Below, piece after piece: positions 1 to 4,957 of a stretch of 7,931 nt of DNA. How positions within the stretch are numbered: position 1 is the stretch's first letter; the number at the start of each line of letters is the position of its first letter. The translations under genes and the position numbers were made by a program. This stretch comes from Thermoplasmata archaeon (GTDB taxonomy: Archaea; Thermoplasmatota; Thermoplasmata; Thermoplasmatales; Thermoplasmataceae), in assembly GCA_021799315.1 (NCBI GenBank), contig JAJZAR010000063.1:1-7931 (forward strand). The letters are read 5' to 3'. Below the pieces are notes generated by a model. It was not told the DNA's origin. It did no database searches and worked only from the letters and a program-made list of their open reading frames with translations.

Positions 1-532
1 AGGAGTTCCACGACCACACAGCTGAAGGAAAGTTAAAAGCTGTTATGACTCCAACAATTCCTAGCGGAAGGAATTTTTCATACAGCACATGGTTTTCTCT
101 TTCACTGGCGATGGTGTTTCCATATAATTGGCGACCCATTCCTGTGGCAAAATAGCCGACATCTATCATTTCCTGAACTTCACCCTGTCCTTCTATGATG
201 GTTTTTCCGACTTCCAGTGAAACTATCTTACCGAGATCTTCTTTGTATTTTACGAGGTTATCAGAGATTTTTCTTATTAATGTGGATCTCTTTGGTCCGG
301 GAATTTCACGCCATTCATCAAACGCCGCTTCTAATTTTTTTACAGCCTTATCATAATATTCATCATTCGCTGAGGAAACTCTACCAAGCTTCATTCCATT
401 TATTGGGCTTATTATTTCAATGGAATTTTTCTCATCAAATTTTTCCCATCTATCAGTATAAACTCCAGAGTTGTTTTCATCCAGACCTAACTTTTCAAAA
501 ACTTCATTTTTTACTTTTCCTACATCTATCAT
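1..532 (-). CDS. ALDH7/antiquitin-type aldehyde dehydrogenase, N-terminal 177 residues (3' end outside window)
   Basis: NAD(P)-dependent oxidation of an aldehyde to a carboxylic acid in the cytoplasm. The family oxidises alpha-aminoadipate semialdehyde in lysine breakdown, but the substrate here is not established. Read from ATG at 532, the frame is open to the window edge. The N-terminus has the antiquitin-style phrase LGLDENNSGVY (residues 16-25), then LEVGK (106-110), GEVQEMID (117-124), IASERENH (141-148) and the oxyanion-hole segment ITAFNFP with Asn167. All of these fit ALDH7 better than other ALDH classes. The Rossmann glycine motif after this point, the general-base Glu and the catalytic Cys lie beyond position 1 and cannot be checked. 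An in-frame TGA at 542-544 limits the start to this ATG. The gene is 48 nt downstream of the 67-residue gene and has its own TATA-like box, so it may be read separately or by read-through. Family call is firm; substrate is inferred. Confidence 0.9.
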   Translation of the reverse strand, partial: MIDVGKVKNEVFEKLGLDENNSGVYTDRWEKFDEKNSIEIISPINGMKLGRVSSANDEYYDKAVKKLEAAFDEWREIPGPKRSTLIRKISDNLVKYKEDLGKIVSLEVGKTIIEGQGEVQEMIDVGYFATGMGRQLYGNTIASERENHVLYEKFLPLGIVGVITAFNFPSAVWSWNS

Positions 533-570
533 TGTTGGAAATCAAAATCTCCCTATTAGGAATAGCGGTG

Positions 571-579
571 ATTTTTAAG
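571..579 (-). promoter_or_regulatory. Candidate TATA box for the aldehyde dehydrogenase gene
   Basis: The minus strand reads CTTAAAAAT in the 48-nt gap between the stop codon at 581 and the ATG at 532. A start about 25 nt downstream would fall near the GGGAG at 550-554 and leave a leader of roughly 18 nt. The match to the archaeal consensus is moderate, and the region is AT-rich enough for a chance match. Confidence 0.4.
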
Positions 580-580
580 G

Positions 581-784
581 TTATTTTATCTTTACCTGTT
601 TGATATCCTTTTCTTCATCCTTGTCTTTTTTGGAAACTACTTTTTTCCCTGTATCAACAACTTCGTCTATGGCCTTTTTGGCAATGTCAACGAAGTCCCT
701 TGCCAAGTTTTTAAGCTCAGGCAATTCAACGTCCAGTTCAAAATGAATCTTTCCGTTCTTATTTCCAATGTTCTTTTCTACCAT
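581..784 (-). CDS. Small charged helical protein of unknown function, coupled to ArsA
   Basis: A 67-residue protein that I do not recognise. It opens with a short strand-like stretch, GKIHFELDVELP (11-22). An amphipathic helix of about 28 residues follows (about 23-50, LKNLARDFVDIAKKAIDEVV), and it ends in a Lys/Asp/Glu-rich tail (51-67). It has no cysteine, no signal peptide and no membrane segment. Its ATG at 784 follows the ArsA stop codon after a single base (TAA C ATG), so translation is probably coupled and the gene is unlikely to be spurious. As the last gene of the prenyl synthase-ArsA unit it could be a partner, adaptor or client of the ATPase; this is inference from position only. 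There is no competing longer frame on the other strand with protein-like content. Confidence 0.75.
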   Translation of the reverse strand: MVEKNIGNKNGKIHFELDVELPELKNLARDFVDIAKKAIDEVVDTGKKVVSKKDKDEEKDIKQVKIK

Positions 785-785
785 G

Positions 786-1949
786 TTATCCCATCTCTAT
801 TAGCAAATTTCCCTTATTAAACTCTGCGTTTATTGGAGAAAGAGTACTCAAAGATTGAGGGAGAAAGAATACTCTTCTCCAGTTATCGACCTGTAAAATA
901 AGTTCTCCTCCACGATTATGCAACTCTATGTTCTTCTTTTCGGCGAAGGGCACTCTTATGGAAATGAAATTTTTACCCTTTTCCTGACTGAAACTTATGG
1001 GTGGCGTGGGTTCCGCCATGAATTCCCAGGGAGCAATATTTTTGTAAAGTTTCTCCCCCATATTCCTTAGTTGGTCAAAGCCAGTGGGCTCGGTAGAATT
1101 CATGGGTATTTTGGATATGGGTAGGTCTGCAAAGGCAACCTTTATTTCATCAAGTATTAAGTCCTGGGATTCTCTCCATTTCTTCAAAAATTCTCCCGTT
1201 GAGGAACCGAACACCTTATTCACAACAATTGCGTCAACGCTGTAGCCATACATCAAAAGATAAGTGAACGCTCTCTTTGTTTCGTTGAATGACATCCTGT
1301 CTGGGTTACAGACAAGTCTTATGGTTGTTGTGTGCGGATCAGAAAGAATCTCCTTCACGTCCTTCATCTGTGAATAGAGTTCCTCTATGCTGCCGAAAAC
1401 CTTGTCATCTGGTATGGGCATACTCAGAAAAGGTTTCATAAGCGGTCTCATGATTTTGGCCGTTTTACGGCTTATGGGAAATATTCTCTCCATATACCAT
1501 GAAAAAGCTTCAGGAAAAGATAGTAGTTTTAGGGACTCTCCTGTGGGAGCCGTGTCCATTATTACGACATCGAAGTCTCCTTTATGCGCATAATCTCTGA
1601 TGTAAAGTAACTGCGCCGCCTCATCGAATCCTGGCAGCGTTGCTATTTCTTCAGCGGCAATCCCCTGAACGCCCTGTGAACGCATCAGAGCGGTAAGATA
1701 CATTTTCAAATTGTCCCAATATTTTTTAATGGCTTCGGTAACATTGATCTCCTGAAGGAAGAGATTATGCATCACCTCTACAGGTTCGCTACCTATGTCT
1801 TTCTGAAACGCATCTCTCAAACTATGAGCTGGATCGGTTGAAACAACCAGTGTCTTCTTTCCTAAATTAGCGCACTGAATACCTGTTGCTGCAGAAACGC
1901 TTGTTTTGCCGACGCCTCCTTTTCCTGTGAACAGAATTATTCTTGTCAT
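786..1949 (-). CDS. ArsA/Get3-family ATPase with C-terminal HSP20-like domain
   Basis: Single-domain ArsA/Get3 P-loop ATPase of 387 residues. The deviant Walker A motif GKGGVGKTS is at 9-17, switch I STDPAHSL at 37-44 and switch II DTAPTG at 132-137; a segment VCNPDRMSFNETKRA fits the family's nucleotide-contacting loop. Residues about 318-387 read as the alpha-crystallin/HSP20-like extension found on some archaeal and bacterial ArsA proteins (IRVPFAEKKNIEL, GGELILQVDNWRRVFFLP, then a closing AEFNKGNLLIEMG). Family members deliver tail-anchored membrane proteins (Get3) or drive the ArsB arsenite pump. The Get3 zinc CxxC pair is absent: only two cysteines are present (C26 and the one in VCNPD), and no arsB, arsC or arsR lies nearby. 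An arsenite role is therefore poorly supported and a targeting or chaperone role is more likely. ATG directly abuts the TAG of the prenyl synthase gene, giving a coupled operon. Confidence 0.92.
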   Translation of the reverse strand: MTRIILFTGKGGVGKTSVSAATGIQCANLGKKTLVVSTDPAHSLRDAFQKDIGSEPVEVMHNLFLQEINVTEAIKKYWDNLKMYLTALMRSQGVQGIAAEEIATLPGFDEAAQLLYIRDYAHKGDFDVVIMDTAPTGESLKLLSFPEAFSWYMERIFPISRKTAKIMRPLMKPFLSMPIPDDKVFGSIEELYSQMKDVKEILSDPHTTTIRLVCNPDRMSFNETKRAFTYLLMYGYSVDAIVVNKVFGSSTGEFLKKWRESQDLILDEIKVAFADLPISKIPMNSTEPTGFDQLRNMGEKLYKNIAPWEFMAEPTPPISFSQEKGKNFISIRVPFAEKKNIELHNRGGELILQVDNWRRVFFLPQSLSTLSPINAEFNKGNLLIEMG

Positions 1950-2930
1950 CTAAATCCTAACTCTGCTTACAATGCTGTAAGCTATTTCGAATAGAGTCTG
2001 CAAATTTGGGCTAAGCTTGGCGTGCTTCTGGGACTCAATAGCTCTATCAATGAAACTATTGGCCACTTTTATACAATAGTCAACGGACCCTGTGTTTATA
2101 AGCATCTCCTTTGCAGCCTCTATTGCATCTTTATCCGTTTTCTTACCGCTGAGAACATCAGTAAGCTTCTTTTTCTCTTTATCTGAAGAGTGCTTCAACG
2201 CATAAATCATTGGAAGGGTGAGAGCGCTGTGCTTCATATCAGTGAAGGGAGGTTTTCCTGTATATTCTTCCTTCCCAACAATATCAAGGATATCATCAGC
2301 TATTTGAAAAGCCATTCCTATGTTGTAAGCAAAGTCATGCATGTTCTGAATTTCATCAGAATCACTTCCAGCAAGTATGGCTGCGGACTTCGCTCCTGAA
2401 GCAAAAAGAAGGGCAGTCTTATTGGAAATAATTCTCATATATGTTTCTTCGTCAAGATTGAAATTTCCCAGGTTAGAAGATTCCTCTATCTGACCCTCTG
2501 CGAGTTTTTTTGCTGCAATTGCAACCACTTCAGAAATTTCTCTGCCATAGGATGCCCCTATTCTATAAGCAACAGAAAAAAGATAGTCACCGGTTACTAT
2601 GGCATCTGAAAGTCCAAATTTTCTGTAAAGGCTTGGCCAGCCTCTTCTTTCTTCAGCCTCATCGACTATATCATCGTGTATAAGGCTTGCTGAATGCATT
2701 ATTTCAAAGGCTACAGCAAGGTTCAGGGCAAAATCTACCGGTTCCTTTGTGTTTATCTCATATACAAGCAGAATGATCAGAGGCCTTAATCTCTTCCCTC
2801 CGGAGGCGAAGGTGTATGAGGCCATTTCAGTCAGTTTGTCATTATCAGACAATATTACTTCCCTTATTCGGTCATTTATTTTATCAATCTTACCGCTGAT
2901 ATCCATGCTAAGGTTAAGAATTTCTGACAT
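1950..2930 (-). CDS. trans-Polyprenyl diphosphate synthase (GGPP or longer chain)
   Basis: Condenses isopentenyl diphosphate head-to-tail with an allylic diphosphate to build all-trans isoprenoid chains, for archaeal ether lipids or quinone side chains. The 326-residue length is typical of the all-alpha synthase family. Motifs in order: GGKRLRP (44-50, IPP binding), first Asp-rich motif DDIVD (86-90) followed by RRG, GDYL (114-117), GQ (146-147), KT (171-172), second Asp-rich motif DDILD (212-216) within FQIADDILD, and GKPPFTD. The Mg-binding and catalytic positions are all kept. The fifth residue before the first motif is Ala81 rather than a bulky aromatic, and the HSASLIHDDIVDE context looks like medium or long-chain quinone-type synthases, so the product may exceed C20. 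This is the first gene of the three-gene unit; the next ATG begins right after its TAG. The start at 2930 fits the family N-terminus and a promoter lies upstream. Family firm; chain length undecided. Confidence 0.92.
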   Translation of the reverse strand: MSEILNLSMDISGKIDKINDRIREVILSDNDKLTEMASYTFASGGKRLRPLIILLVYEINTKEPVDFALNLAVAFEIMHSASLIHDDIVDEAEERRGWPSLYRKFGLSDAIVTGDYLFSVAYRIGASYGREISEVVAIAAKKLAEGQIEESSNLGNFNLDEETYMRIISNKTALLFASGAKSAAILAGSDSDEIQNMHDFAYNIGMAFQIADDILDIVGKEEYTGKPPFTDMKHSALTLPMIYALKHSSDKEKKKLTDVLSGKKTDKDAIEAAKEMLINTGSVDYCIKVANSFIDRAIESQKHAKLSPNLQTLFEIAYSIVSRVRI

Positions 2931-2968
2931 TCAATCAACAATACCTGATGACATCAAAGCAATTTAAG

Positions 2969-3003
2969 TTTTTTAACATTTTGTTGAACAATATTTTATA
3001 TGC
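2969..3003 (-). promoter_or_regulatory. Candidate promoter region for the prenyl synthase operon
   Basis: On the minus strand two AT-rich boxes occur upstream of the ATG at 2930: CATATAAAATA around 2993-3003 and TTAAAAAAC around 2969-2977. The nearer box would place the transcript start about 15-20 nt ahead of the ATG; the farther one matches a TATA element better but gives a leader of about 40 nt. I cannot choose between them. Confidence 0.35.
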
Positions 3004-3005
3004 AT

Positions 3006-3185
3006 TTATTGAATTTTCTCGATTCTTGATCCATTTCTAATTCTGCCAAAATGAACTTCTACAAATAAAGGCTCAGTAAGGAAACGAGTTCTTGACAAGT
3101 TACTCTCATATGCTAAAAGCAGCTTATGCCTAGCGGCTGGATCGATTTTCAGTTCATTCGCACCTTGCTTTTCTATGCCATAAAA
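3006..3185 (-). pseudogene. Possible decayed gene fragment, open 59-codon frame without a start codon
   Basis: The minus strand is open from just after TAA (3186-3188) to TAA (3006-3008), but has no ATG or GTG near its beginning. The product reads like a real protein end: RHKLLLAYESNLSRTRF, then EPLFVEVHFGRIRNGSRIEK and stop. Local GC at 3081-3170 is about 43 percent, clearly above the AT-rich stretch at 3191-3430, as expected of former coding DNA. I do not recognise the family. With no start, no ribosome site and an immediate upstream stop, a remnant of a lost gene is more likely than a functional gene. A chance open frame of this length in this much sequence is also possible. Confidence 0.3.
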
Positions 3186-3437
3186 TTATGGAATTCACGC
3201 AGTCCAAAATGTGATTTAATTGCTATATTCTAAGGAATTTATTCTTATGCTCTTTAACCATGAATTCCATAAATATAATGAGATTTTAACCATACTGGAA
3301 ATAATAAAGTTATACACAAATTCATCTAAATAAATAGGTTTTGCAGATTATAATATATTTATTTCAAGTCACAAAAAACATGAAACAATGCCAAAATTCT
3401 ACGAAAAATTTTGACGTAAGCCCAAGAATTGAGAAAA
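3009..3437. other. Long gap between Alba and the prenyl synthase operon
   Basis: No intact gene is visible on either strand. The part near the operon carries the possible decayed frame (3006-3185). The rest, 3191-3437, is very AT-rich and contains the 12-bp inverted repeat and scattered A or T runs, including T6 on the minus strand at 3373-3378, which could serve as an Alba terminator. No RNA gene or repeat array was recognised. Confidence 0.5.
3186..3272. repeat. 12-bp perfect inverted repeat, 63-nt spacer
   Basis: TTATGGAATTCA at 3186-3197 is the exact reverse complement of TGAATTCCATAA at 3261-3272. The left arm also overlaps a shorter near-palindrome, CCATAA-AA-TTATGG, at 3178-3191. The arms are not extended by flanking bases. 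No transposase lies between them, so this is not an obvious insertion element. It could form a long-loop hairpin or mark an old rearrangement. Confidence 0.45.
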
Positions 3438-3710
3438 TTATTTGGATAAAGTTATCTCAATGGACGAAACGTTTGATTCTCCTCTCTCACCCTGAACTTT
3501 TTCAGTCTCGATATTGATTTTGGCATAGGTTGCGGTCTGGACAAATTTATTTTTTGTAATTTCTGCTATATCAACTGCTTTGCTGATCGACTTTCCTCTG
3601 GCTTTTATAACTATTTTGTCAACATTGTTATTGAACTGTGTGACAATGGCCAGCACATAATTCATTGTCGGTTTCTTTCCTACGTAAATGATATTGTTCT
3701 CTTCAGACAT
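3438..3710 (-). CDS. albA: Alba family DNA/RNA-binding chromatin protein
   Basis: Abundant archaeal nucleic-acid-binding protein that coats DNA and RNA as dimers and higher assemblies. The 90-residue length is normal. The N-terminal lysine pair is in VGKKPTMNYVLA (K12 and K13); K12 aligns with Lys16 of Sulfolobus Sso10b, whose acetylation and Sir2 deacetylation tune DNA binding. The core helix IKARGKSISKAVDIAEI (35-51) and the closing ESNVSSIEITLSK strand match the family. Phe56 matches the Sso10b Phe60 that forms the dimer-dimer contact, which favours an Alba1-like rather than an Alba2-like paralogue. Whether Lys12 is modified here cannot be seen. It stands alone between the regulator gene and a long gap, with its own upstream TATA-like box. 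Confidence 0.96.
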   Translation of the reverse strand: MSEENNIIYVGKKPTMNYVLAIVTQFNNNVDKIVIKARGKSISKAVDIAEITKNKFVQTATYAKINIETEKVQGERGESNVSSIEITLSK

Positions 3711-3741
3711 AGTAAATCACTTAAAACTCAAATTAGAAAAT

Positions 3742-3752
3742 GGTATTTAACC
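3742..3752 (-). promoter_or_regulatory. Candidate TATA box for albA
   Basis: The minus strand reads GGTTAAATACC about 37 nt (centre) ahead of the Alba ATG. This puts the expected transcript start near 3720-3722 with a leader of about 10-12 nt. The box is flanked by GGT and ACC, which makes its ends symmetric. Confidence 0.5.
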
Positions 3753-3812
3753 ATATCTAAGTTAAATTTCCCTGAAAATTGCATAACGGAGTATGAACAT
3801 CGAAAGGCAGTG

Positions 3813-4208
3813 TTATTTCAGTCTGATCATTGTCTCAGTCTTTTTGATTCCTTCTATTTCCTGTATATTGTCTATCAATTCATTAAGTTCCATCAAATTT
3901 GTGTATGTTATGACAATGGCAAGATCTGATTTACCAGCCACCTCATACAGCACTGCCGAAATTTTACTGAGTGACTTCATAACTTCTGGCTTTTTTTTGA
4001 AATCGTATGTCAGGAGTACTATGGCCTCTTTCTGATCTCTAGTTTCTATTGTAAATTTTGTTATAACCTTTTTATCTTGCATTATCTTGATTCGGCGTCT
4101 TATGGTTCCTTCCGACACCTTCAATACGGACGCTATGGCTCTATTAGTAAATCTACTATTGAGCCTGAGCATTTCGATTATCTTTTCATCAAGATTATCG
4201 ATTTCCAT
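3813..4208 (-). CDS. Lrp/AsnC-family transcriptional regulator
   Basis: DNA-binding regulator of 131 residues. It has an N-terminal AsnC-type winged helix-turn-helix (LDEKIIEML at 6-14, then NRAIASVLKVSEGTIRRRI at about 22-40). A C-terminal RAM/AsnC effector and oligomerisation domain covers about 60-131, with the expected VAGKSDL turn at 90-96. Such proteins form dimers or octamers and often respond to amino acids. It is slightly shorter than the usual ~150 residues. It lies 7 nt behind the 92-residue gene and is probably co-transcribed from the strong TATA box near 4519; translation of both genes looks closely linked. The lysine-breakdown-type ALDH gene at the window edge makes a LysM-like lysine sensor conceivable, but that is speculation, since the ligand cannot be read from sequence. 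Confidence 0.93.
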   Translation of the reverse strand: MEIDNLDEKIIEMLRLNSRFTNRAIASVLKVSEGTIRRRIKIMQDKKVITKFTIETRDQKEAIVLLTYDFKKKPEVMKSLSKISAVLYEVAGKSDLAIVITYTNLMELNELIDNIQEIEGIKKTETMIRLK

Positions 4209-4215
4209 GTCTCAT

Positions 4216-4494
4216 TCATCTATAGAGCGTTCCTTCATTGCTTTTTTCAGGTTTATTTCCCTTCTTTATCAGTTCCTTTGGGACCTGATTCATTCTTATT
4301 ATGTTTGTTGCCTGAACCATGTAAATTGGTAGTCCTGTGTTTGGATCATTTCCACCTCTCAATATGGCAACTATCTCCATTTTAATCTGAATAACGGATC
4401 CATCCTCCAACTTTACCTTTACCCATCTGGGTTCTTCTTCCAGTTCAAAATTAACTATATCACTATTATCTGGCATCCCACCTTGAAAAACCAT
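4216..4494 (-). CDS. Conserved-looking small protein of unknown function
   Basis: A 92-residue protein with no domain I can name. The middle (23-66) is beta-rich with the phrases WVKVKLEDGSVIQIKMEI and GGNDPNTGLPIYMVQATNIIR, which look like a small folded domain. Residues 1-20 and the Lys-rich C-terminal 20 look disordered. No cysteines, signal peptide or membrane segments. The start at 4494 is favoured over the internal Met7 because a perfect TTTATATA box is centred about 25 nt upstream, so the mRNA would begin at or next to this ATG. The GGTGGG before Met7 is too close to that ATG to be a good ribosome site. First gene of a two-gene unit with the Lrp/AsnC regulator, which suggests but does not prove a shared function. 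I cannot assign a role. Confidence 0.8.
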   Translation of the reverse strand: MVFQGGMPDNSDIVNFELEEEPRWVKVKLEDGSVIQIKMEIVAILRGGNDPNTGLPIYMVQATNIIRMNQVPKELIKKGNKPEKSNEGTLYR

Positions 4495-4514
4495 GGTATG
4501 CTATCCATAATCTG

Positions 4515-4522
4515 TATATAAA
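4515..4522 (-). promoter_or_regulatory. TATA box, predicted leaderless transcript
   Basis: The minus strand reads TTTATATA, the archaeal consensus, centred about 24-25 nt from the A of the ATG at 4494. That spacing places the transcript start at the start codon, so the message of the 92-residue gene and the Lrp regulator should be leaderless. Confidence 0.65.
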
Positions 4523-4565
4523 TGAAACTAAACGAACGAAACAAATACAAGTGTATTCATGAAAA

Positions 4566-4576
4566 GCTATTTTACA
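4566..4576 (+). promoter_or_regulatory. Weak candidate TATA element for tRNA-Leu
   Basis: GCTATTTTACA is centred about 27 nt upstream of the tRNA 5' end. It is a weak match and the only AT-rich box at suitable spacing. Confidence 0.3.
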
Positions 4577-4598
4577 CAAAAAATAATACCTGACCTAA

Positions 4599-4683
4599 GC
4601 GAGGGTTGCTGAGCTTGGCCAAAGGTGCTGGACTTAAGATTCAGTCGCGTAGGCGTTCGTGGGTTCAAATCCCATCCCTCGCA
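4599..4683 (+). tRNA. tRNA-Leu, anticodon UAA
   Basis: An 85-nt class II tRNA. The acceptor stem pairs GCGAGGG with CCCTCGC and leaves discriminator A at 4683. The anticodon stem CTGGA/TTCAG encloses the loop CTTAAGA, with anticodon TAA at 4635-4637. The long variable arm (CGC GTAG GCG) is typical of Leu and Ser, and the T arm contains GTTCAAAT. The D-arm is of Leu type (GAGCTTGGCCAAAGG). No intron and no encoded CCA (the next bases are TTTTA), as in many archaea. It decodes UUA, and UUG by wobble. Confidence 0.97.
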
Positions 4684-4698
4684 TTTTACAATTCTTAA

Positions 4699-4704
4699 TT
4701 TTTT
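4699..4704 (+). terminator. T-run terminator after tRNA-Leu
   Basis: Six T residues 15 nt beyond the tRNA 3' end, without a stem-loop. Archaeal RNA polymerase commonly stops at such U-rich stretches. Confidence 0.45.
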
Positions 4705-4710
4705 GAAAGG

Positions 4711-4720
4711 TTTTTAAAAT
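4711..4720 (+). promoter_or_regulatory. TATA-like box ahead of the five-codon MCGLI frame
   Basis: TTTTTAAAAT predicts a transcript start near 4741, which would leave a 32-nt leader carrying the Shine-Dalgarno at 4761-4765 and ATG at 4773. It could equally be chance in AT-rich DNA. Confidence 0.3.
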
Positions 4721-4760
4721 CACAGAATGACAAGCCTAATATTCAACAGCATTCTTTTTC

Positions 4761-4765
4761 GGAGG
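4761..4765 (+). promoter_or_regulatory. Strong Shine-Dalgarno sequence ahead of a broken reading frame
   Basis: GGAGG matches the archaeal 16S 3' end and lies 7 nt ahead of the ATG at 4773. None of the other starts I examined in the window has such a clear site, which makes its place ahead of a five-codon frame odd. Confidence 0.5.
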
Positions 4766-4772
4766 AATTAGA

Positions 4773-4850
4773 ATGTGTGGTTTAATATGATTGTCCGATG
4801 AAAAATTTTCAAATCTGATAATGAAAGTTGCACAATTTTCTATTGAATAA
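4773..4850 (+). pseudogene. Possible 5' remnant of a class II glutamine amidotransferase gene
   Basis: ATG with a strong ribosome site encodes M-C-G-L-I and then TGA at 4788-4790. Reading past the TGA gives 19 more codons (beginning LSDEKFSNLIMKVAQF) and TAA at 4848-4850. Class II glutamine amidotransferases (GlmS, PurF, asparagine synthetase) begin M-C-G-(I/L) with the N-terminal cysteine as nucleophile, so this looks like the start of such a gene that has lost its body. No further amidotransferase sequence follows. A short leader peptide or pure chance are alternatives. Interpretation is uncertain. Confidence 0.25.
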
Positions 4851-4917
4851 ATTTCCATGCGAGCTCATCTTCCTATGATAAACTAGTATGGTTCGAGCAG
4901 GAAACCTTTACCAAAAA

Positions 4918-4945
4918 GTTTAAAGGTATCAGGTTATTATATTAA
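4918..4945 (+). promoter_or_regulatory. Candidate promoter for the 168-residue membrane protein
   Basis: Two AT-rich boxes precede the gene: GTTTAAAGG at 4918-4926 and TTATATTAAA at 4936-4945. The first suits the GTG start at 4958 with a leader of about 11 nt, the second suits the ATG at 4976. Which is used cannot be decided from sequence alone. Confidence 0.3.
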
Positions 4946-4957
4946 ATTGAATGTAAC

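Noticed and set aside
217..603. A 128-codon plus-strand open frame
   Set aside because: It lies opposite the aldehyde dehydrogenase frame, whose protein has clear ALDH7 motifs; the plus-strand product is Leu/Phe/His-rich and not protein-like.
786..1949. Arsenic-resistance operon
   Set aside because: The ArsA-like ATPase has no arsB, arsC, arsD or arsR neighbour and lacks the cysteine set for arsenite binding.
3793..4385. Plus-strand open frames opposite the Lrp regulator and the 92-residue gene
   Set aside because: Their products are low-complexity and hydrophobic in a way typical of antisense reading, and the minus-strand genes explain the region.
4599..4957. Integrated element with att sites at tRNA-Leu
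   Set aside because: I found no integrase gene and no second copy of the tRNA 3' end in the window.
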